A stretch of 9,343 nucleotides of DNA from Planctomycetaceae bacterium (lineage in GTDB: Bacteria > Planctomycetota > Planctomycetia > Pirellulales > Thermoguttaceae), in the NCBI GenBank assembly GCA_031278315.1, contig JAITKS010000218.1, positions 1 through 9,343 on the forward strand. The letters are read 5' to 3'. The notes under the pieces are model-generated. The model made no database searches, had not been told where the DNA came from, and saw nothing but the letters and a program-made list of their open reading frames with translations. Made by a program: the position numbers and the translations under genes. Positions within the stretch are counted from its first letter, which is position 1. The number at the start of each line of letters is the position of its first letter. This document shows positions 5,880-9,343 of the stretch, piece after piece.

Positions 5880-6284
5880 ATGCCTACAATCAATCAGTTA
5901 GTTCGTAAAAATCGTCGGCAGCAGACTTATAAAAGTAAATCTGTTGTTTTAGACAAGTGTTCGCAAAAACGCGGTGTCTGTCTTCTTGTACGGACAATGC
6001 CTCCCAAAAAGCCGAATTCCGCTTTGCGTAAAATTACAAGAGTGCGGCTTTCAAACGGTAAAGAAGTTACTGTATATATACCGGGAGAAAATCATTCGCT
6101 ACAAGAACATTCGATAGTTCTAATTCGCGGCGGCCGAGTTCGAGACCTGCCGGGCGTACGATACCAAGTAATTCGAGGAACTCTCGACGCCACCGGAGTT
6201 GACGGACGTAAACAAGCAAGAAGCAGATACGGCGCAAAAAAGAATCAAAAAGCAGCAACAAAAGGCTCTACAAAAAAGAAATAA
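5880..6284 (+). CDS. rpsL: 30S ribosomal protein S12
   Basis: The 134-aa S12 lies at the decoding centre of the small subunit and helps control translational accuracy. Family motifs are clear: PTINQLVRK at the N-terminus, PPKKPNSALRK at 41-51, YIPGENHSLQEHSIVLIRGGR at 66-86 and DLPGVRY at 89-95, followed by a basic, lysine-rich tail typical of Bacteroidota. K43 and D89 are kept. Three positions in conserved loops are unusual: the common VYTTTPKKP is VRTMPPKKP here, K88 is replaced by Arg, and the common His after PGVRY is Gln96. The ATG at 5880 gives the canonical N-terminus; its leader is A/T-rich with no Shine-Dalgarno. rpsG follows, but 407 bp away, much farther than in a normal str operon. 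Confidence 0.98.
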   Translation: MPTINQLVRKNRRQQTYKSKSVVLDKCSQKRGVCLLVRTMPPKKPNSALRKITRVRLSNGKEVTVYIPGENHSLQEHSIVLIRGGRVRDLPGVRYQVIRGTLDATGVDGRKQARSRYGAKKNQKAATKGSTKKK

Positions 6285-6290
6285 TATAAG

Positions 6291-6320
6291 CAACAATCAG
6301 TAACAATAAGTAACAATCAG
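6291..6320. repeat. 10-bp tandem repeat after rpsL
   Basis: Three 10-bp units, CAACAATCAG, TAACAATAAG and TAACAATCAG, begin six bases after the rpsL stop codon. Confidence 0.8.
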
Positions 6321-6346
6321 GTATCTCAAAAAGTCAATAAGTCAAT

Positions 6347-6376
6347 TTTATTTTTTTATTAAAGAGACGCAGAGAA
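6347..6376 (-). repeat. Partial CTCTGTG-type repeat in the rpsL-rpsG gap
   Basis: On the minus strand this reads CTCTGCGTCTCTTTAATAAA followed by AAAATA, a diverged copy of the CTCTGTGTTCTCTGTGGTTA block of the composite repeat. Further right, 6460-6500 (CGTGAATTTCGTGAATACTG and GTGTTTCCGGTGATTAAAAA) resembles the CACGAAATACACG part of the repeat at 118-207. Repeat insertion therefore explains much of the gap between the two ribosomal genes. Confidence 0.5.
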
Positions 6377-6529
6377 TTTTTTAATCGAGTTAATTGGGAG
6401 TTTAATCGTGTTATTATATTTCCAATCAAAAAGAAAAAAATTAAATCATCTTTCTATCCGTGAATTTCGTGAATACTGTGTTTCCGGTGATTAAAAAATT
6501 ATTATTAATTTTATCATAGATACCTGATC

Positions 6530-6650
6530 GTAAATTATACGTATCGTACTATGAATTTCAGCAATTAAAAAAGTTTGAGTCTTACTTTCCAATCAGATAA
6601 GTAAACGGCTCGAATCGAAATTCAAGTGAGAATAGTTTAAGATAACTCTC
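6530..6650 (+). promoter_or_regulatory. Repeated leader element, rpsG copy
   Basis: It reads TTATACGTATCGTACTATG, left arm GAATTTC (6553-6559), a middle with the nested pairs GAG/CTC and TTACT/AGTAA, CAGATAAGTAAACGGCTCG, right arm GAAATTC (6617-6623) and the tail AAGTGAGAATAGTTTAAGAT. The arms pair over 7 bp. This copy is closest to the consensus and ends about 40 bases before the rpsG start codon. Confidence 0.6.
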
Positions 6651-6678
6651 AACAATAATTTTGTCGATTTAATAGAAA

Positions 6679-6683
6679 AAGGA
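6679..6683 (+). promoter_or_regulatory. Possible ribosome binding site of rpsG
   Basis: AAGGA ends 8 bases before the rpsG ATG. It is the only plausible Shine-Dalgarno sequence I see before a gene in this window, but it lies in an A-rich run where AAGGA may arise by chance. Confidence 0.35.
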
Positions 6684-6691
6684 AAAAAATA

Positions 6692-7162
6692 ATGGGACGA
6701 ATAACCGCAAGTAAAAAACAATTAGTACCTGATCCGGTTTATAACTCAATCCTAGCGAGTAAGTTTATAAATTGCCTAATGTGGGACGGCAAAAAGAATG
6801 CAGCAGAAAGCGTATTCTACGGCGCACTCGAAATAATAAAAAATAAACTTCAAGATAAAGTTCCTATTGAAGTTTTTCACACTGCTGTCGAAAACGTTAA
6901 ACCGAATATTGAAGTACGGTCAAAGCGTGTCGGCGGTGCTTCTTATCAAGTTCCGATGCAGGTTCAGAAAAATCGTCAGCAATCTCTTGCGATCCGGTGG
7001 ATTCTTAATGCTGTTAGAGATAAAAAGGGACTACCCGCACATGAAAAACTCGCAAACGAGTTGATCAATGCTTTTAATAAAGAAGGTACTGCAATTGTAA
7101 AAAGAGAAAACGTCCATAAAATGGCTGACGCAAATAAAGCATTCGCACATTTCGCATGGTAA
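6692..7162 (+). CDS. rpsG: 30S ribosomal protein S7
   Basis: The 156-aa S7 starts assembly of the small-subunit head by binding 16S rRNA, and lines the mRNA exit path near the E site. Family features run in order: basic N-terminal arm with PDPVYNS (13-19), KFINCLMWDGKKNAAE (24-39), VENVKPNIEVRSKRVGGASY with the beta-hairpin (66-85), QVPMQV (86-91), and the C-terminal KMADANKAFAHFAW. Length is normal. The ATG at 6692 gives the usual MGRIxASKK-like start. In most bacteria S7 can repress its own operon by binding mRNA between rpsL and rpsG; here that 407-bp spacer is filled with repeats and a leader element, so such control may be lost or changed. fusA does not follow as it normally does; an ABC permease lies downstream. 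Confidence 0.98.
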   Translation: MGRITASKKQLVPDPVYNSILASKFINCLMWDGKKNAAESVFYGALEIIKNKLQDKVPIEVFHTAVENVKPNIEVRSKRVGGASYQVPMQVQKNRQQSLAIRWILNAVRDKKGLPAHEKLANELINAFNKEGTAIVKRENVHKMADANKAFAHFAW

Positions 7163-7164
7163 AA

Positions 7165-7202
7165 GTTAGTGGTTAGTGGTTAGTGGTTAGTCCGCATGCG
7201 GA
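7165..7202. repeat. 7-bp tandem repeat plus 12-bp palindrome after rpsG
   Basis: GTTAGTG occurs about 3.9 times (7165-7191), starting two bases past the rpsG stop codon. It runs into the perfect 12-bp palindrome TCCGCATGCGGA (7191-7202). The palindrome is short for a terminator and no T-run follows. The rest of the gap to 7371 is A/T-rich with CTAACTAC-like stretches and no gene. GTACGGATCATAAATTC at 7209-7225 is at best a faint echo of the leader element. Confidence 0.75.
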
Positions 7203-7371
7203 AATTAGTACGGATCATAAATTCAAATCATTAAATTCCTAACTTTTAATCTTTGATCTCAAATCACTAACTACAACCTAAAAACTTAAAAATTTTTTTC
7301 GATCTAAAATCTGTAATCATTCAATTTCCGTATATGAACTAACTACTAACCGTTATACATTAACTGTTAAG

Positions 7372-8499
7372 ATGGTGTCTAGAAAATATCGTCGTCTTTG
7401 GGCTTTAATAAAAAAGGAGACGTTGCAAGTTCGGCGTGATCCGAGTTGTATATTGACTGCTTTTGTTTTGCCGATGATATTACTTTTTATTTTCGGATTT
7501 GGTTTATCGTTGGATGCGAAATATGTCAAGTTAGGTTTTGTTTCTGAAGAGTATTCGCCGGTCGTTGGTTCTCTCCGGCGGTCATTTCAAGTAACTGAAT
7601 TTATTGAGCTGATATATTATGCAAGCCGTAAAGAGGCGGAAGAAGCTCTGATTAACGGACGTATTCGCGGAATTGTAATTTTGCAAAATGGTTTTACAAA
7701 AAGATTGCATACAAGCGAGTTCGACACAATTCAACTTATTACAGACGGTGTTGAAACTAATACAGCGTCGATTCTTACAAATTATGTAGTTGGAATAATT
7801 ACGCGATGGATGATGCAACAAAATCAGGATTACGGAATGGTATCATCAACGATTCCGATTGAGATAAAAACGCGTGTTTTATTTAATACGGAGTTGAAAT
7901 CGCGTAATGCGTTAATTCCCGGTTCTGTAGTTATGATCATGTCGATTATTGGAACGTTATTGACATCGTTGGTGGTAGCGCGGGAGTGGGAGCGGGGAAC
8001 GATGGAGGCGATGCTGGCGGCTCCGATTGGTTCTAGTGATATGATTTTCGGCAAATTGATTCCGTATTATTTTCTGGGAATTTTGTCAACGGGCATTAGT
8101 ATTTTGGTGTCGGTTTTTTTATTTCAGGTTCCGTTTCGGGGAACGGTTGGGGCGTTATTTTTAATATCAACTGCATTTTTATTAGCGTCGCTTGCGATGG
8201 GCTTTTTGATTTCGACAGTAACGAGGAATCAATTTTTAGCGTCGATGGGGGCGTTTATGTTTGCTTTTCTTCCTAATGTGATGTTGTCAGGTGCAATTTT
8301 TGAAATAGATGCTATGCCGTTTTGGATTCGGGTACTGACATATATTTTTCCTTCGCGATATTATGTAACAAGTTTAAGAACGATATTTATGACCGGTGAT
8401 ATTTGGGAGCTTTTTATTCCGAATCTTGTGATAATGTCATTTATTGCCGCGATTTTATTTATTGTTGTACTTATACTAACTCCCAAACGATTAAGATAG
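7372..8499 (+). CDS. ABC-2 type transporter permease (YhhJ/YbhR-like)
   Basis: The 375-aa inner-membrane protein has the layout of an ABC-2 exporter permease. There is one helix near the N-terminus (about 26-46), a large periplasmic domain (about 47-180) and a cluster of helices (about 182-202, 228-250, 260-282, 290-309, 347-369). The signature after the second helix, VVAREWERGTMEAMLAAPIG (201-220), and LKSRNALIPG (175-184) are typical of the YhhJ/YbhS/YbhR family. These export drugs or other hydrophobic compounds, usually with a membrane-fusion protein, an ATPase and a second permease. None of those partners is in the window, so the substrate is unknown. The ATG at 7372 fits the family's short N-terminus (RLWALIKKETLQVRRDP); no Shine-Dalgarno is seen. 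It lies 209 bp after rpsG and probably is not part of the ribosomal unit. All expected segments are present, so it looks intact. Confidence 0.9.
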   Translation: MVSRKYRRLWALIKKETLQVRRDPSCILTAFVLPMILLFIFGFGLSLDAKYVKLGFVSEEYSPVVGSLRRSFQVTEFIELIYYASRKEAEEALINGRIRGIVILQNGFTKRLHTSEFDTIQLITDGVETNTASILTNYVVGIITRWMMQQNQDYGMVSSTIPIEIKTRVLFNTELKSRNALIPGSVVMIMSIIGTLLTSLVVAREWERGTMEAMLAAPIGSSDMIFGKLIPYYFLGILSTGISILVSVFLFQVPFRGTVGALFLISTAFLLASLAMGFLISTVTRNQFLASMGAFMFAFLPNVMLSGAIFEIDAMPFWIRVLTYIFPSRYYVTSLRTIFMTGDIWELFIPNLVIMSFIAAILFIVVLILTPKRLR

Positions 8500-8573
8500 A
8501 TTGTTATGAATGTAATGTATTTAATTTATGATTTGCAGCACGAAGAACAAATTAGAATTGAAAAAATCGGCAA

Positions 8574-8592
8574 TATTCCACTGATATATTAC
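8574..8592 (+). repeat. 19-bp motif TATTCCACTGATATATTAC
   Basis: This exact copy of the dispersed motif lies 75 bases past the permease stop codon. It is followed by short degenerate repeats of AAAATCTAAA (8593-8636) leading into composite copy B. Confidence 0.75.
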
Positions 8593-8624
8593 GAAAAATC
8601 TAAAAATCTAAAATCTAAAAATTA

Positions 8625-8750
8625 AAATCTAAAAATTACAAAATCTTCTTTCTCTGTGTTCTCTGTGTTCTCTGTGGTTAATAAAAAAAATATTCCGCTG
8701 ATATATTACAAAAAAAATAAAAACGAATTGTAAAATGTAATTGGTATATT
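8625..8750 (+). repeat. Composite dispersed repeat, copy B
   Basis: It is nearly identical to 1-119 in the same orientation: AAATCTAAAAATTACAAAATC, the CTCTGTGTT-type triple unit, GGTTAATAAAAAAAA, TATTCCGCTGATATATTAC (8691-8709), and AATTGGTATATT at the end. It stops one base before the cutA stop codon, so it fills the space between the convergent permease and cutA genes. Confidence 0.85.
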
Positions 8751-8751
8751 G

Positions 8752-9072
8752 TTATTTTTTTTTCAATTGTTTGTTCATCCATTTGATGTAATCTTTATTA
8801 GCGTCGATTATTGGCAGAGCGATAATTTGAGGACAAACGTATGGATGTATTTTTCTTATTTGGTCGGCTAATTCTTCAAAAAGAATATTGCGTGTTTTTG
8901 CTATTAACAAAATTTCTTCACTATTTTCGATTTCATTATTCCAGATATACCAACTGCGGATTTTACCGACAATTTGAGCACACGCAACAAGATTTTTTTC
9001 AACAAGAGTCTTTGCCGCCCGTTTTGCTGTGTCCATCGTAGGGAACGTAATTTGAACTTGAATAAATTCCAT
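8752..9072 (-). CDS. cutA: CutA divalent-cation tolerance protein
   Basis: The 106-aa product is a full-length CutA1, a small and very stable trimeric ferredoxin-like-fold protein. In E. coli cutA was linked to copper tolerance, but its real role is unsettled. Motifs visible are LVACAQI (28-34), IRSWYIWNNEI (38-48), SEEILLIAKT (51-60), and HPYVCPQIIALPI (76-88), then DYIKWMN. The usual PE after HPYxxx is PQ here (Q82). The ATG at 9070-9072 gives the normal N-terminus, a beta strand. The gene converges with the permease, and its 3' end touches a dispersed repeat. Upstream there is a short hairpin and repeats but no leader element of the kind found at the sdh and ribosomal genes. Confidence 0.93.
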   Translation of the reverse strand: MEFIQVQITFPTMDTAKRAAKTLVEKNLVACAQIVGKIRSWYIWNNEIENSEEILLIAKTRNILFEELADQIRKIHPYVCPQIIALPIIDANKDYIKWMNKQLKKK

Positions 9073-9091
9073 TTTTGTACTAAGCGTTGAT

Positions 9092-9111
9092 CCGTAAGCT
9101 AAAGCATACGG
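9092..9111. repeat. Short hairpin upstream of cutA
   Basis: CCGTAAGC-TAAA-GCATACGG forms a stem of seven pairs with one A-A mismatch. It lies 20 bases before the cutA start codon and so could be in its mRNA leader. AGCATACGG and the following TAATAAAGT also occur in the loop and right arm of the inverted repeat at 196-276, so it is probably part of the same repeat family. Confidence 0.5.
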
Positions 9112-9138
9112 TTAATAAAGTTTTTTGGTGAATAGTCT

Positions 9139-9229
9139 CTAGCGGGACTTCTTGATAGTTAGTTCTTGTTTGTGTATTTCGTGTTTAAAAATTACAAAAA
9201 ATTTGAAAAACAATTATTCCGCTGATATA
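9139..9229 (-). repeat. Dispersed repeat, inverted partner of 118-207
   Basis: The reverse complement matches 118-207 over about 90 bases: GCTAGCGGGACTT-type end, CTTGATAGTTAG, TGTATTTCGTGTTTAAAAAT, then the motif TATTCCGCTGATATAC (from 9215). Copies with opposite orientation thus lie near both ends of the window. Confidence 0.75.
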
Positions 9230-9272
9230 CTATTCATACTTGAAAATTCGGTATTTGTTTTAAACAAAACCA

Positions 9273-9318
9273 GCCCTGAAAGGGCGATCGGATTATAACC
9301 CGCCCCAGCGGGGCGGGT
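9273..9318. repeat. REP-like GC-rich double hairpin
   Basis: GCCCT-GAA-AGGGC (9273-9285) is followed by ACCCGCCCC-AGC-GGGGCGGGT (9298-9318), a perfect 9-bp stem with a 3-base loop. The GC content contrasts sharply with the surroundings. It resembles extragenic palindromes that some genomes carry together with REP-associated transposases. A terminator role is possible, but no gene end is close by and no T-run follows. Confidence 0.65.
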
Positions 9319-9343
9319 AAAATCACCCCAAAACCTAAGCCCT

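Noticed and set aside
7191..7202. Intrinsic terminator after rpsG
   Set aside because: The 12-bp palindrome is short, has no loop and is not followed by a T-run.
7163..7371. Leader-element copy upstream of the permease
   Set aside because: Only a faint match (GTACGGATCATAAATTC) is visible, without the paired arms or tail.
6067..8054. Further open frames inside rpsL, rpsG and the permease gene
   Set aside because: They overlap genes with clear family motifs in another frame and have no support of their own.
3402..9343. Shine-Dalgarno sites before most genes
   Set aside because: Apart from a possible AAGGA before rpsG, the leaders are A/T-rich without a convincing match, as expected for Bacteroidota.

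Overview
This is a low-GC bacterial window with long, repeat-rich spaces between genes. Seven genes can be supported, covering 5754 of 9343 bases (about 62%). The protein sequences point to Bacteroidota, most likely Bacteroidales or a relative. The succinate dehydrogenase/fumarate reductase is the three-subunit type with one large five-helix cytochrome b. SdhA is long (649 aa), and S12 and S7 look Bacteroidota-like. Most start codons lack a clear Shine-Dalgarno sequence and sit in A/T-rich leaders. The loose gene spacing would suit a genome in decay, for example a host-associated lineage, but that is inference.

Layout. Bases 1-367 hold no gene, only dispersed repeats and a long inverted repeat. 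Bases 368-4561 carry sdhC, sdhA and sdhB, all on the minus strand in the order C-A-B, separated by unusually wide gaps of 425 and 340 bp. Together they encode a complete membrane-bound complex: cytochrome b anchor, flavoprotein and iron-sulfur subunit. Bases 4562-5879 form a 1.3-kb divergent gap. On the plus strand follow rpsL (S12, 5880-6284) and rpsG (S7, 6692-7162), then an ABC-2 type permease (7372-8499) where fusA would be expected. cutA (8752-9072, minus) converges on the permease. The last 270 bases hold repeats and REP-like GC hairpins.

The most interesting signal is a repeated leader-like element of roughly 80-120 bases. I see six copies, upstream of sdhC, sdhA (two), sdhB, rpsL and rpsG. 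In every case it can be read in the same direction as the gene it precedes. Each copy has a TATAC..TCGTACTAT-like block, a left arm like GAATTTCGG, a variable middle, a right arm like CCGAAATTC and an A/T tail near AGTTTAA. The two arms pair in all six copies, and some changes keep pairing through G-U wobbles. It could be a structured RNA leader, a protein-binding promoter element or an ERIC-like repeat.

A second dispersed family combines a (CTCTGTGTT)n block with a 19-bp motif TATTCCRCTGATATATTAC. It occupies several gaps, and similar copies lie at both ends of the window. Short tandem duplications (7, 10, 12, 22 and 76 bp) occur in most gaps and once inside a gene (sdhC).
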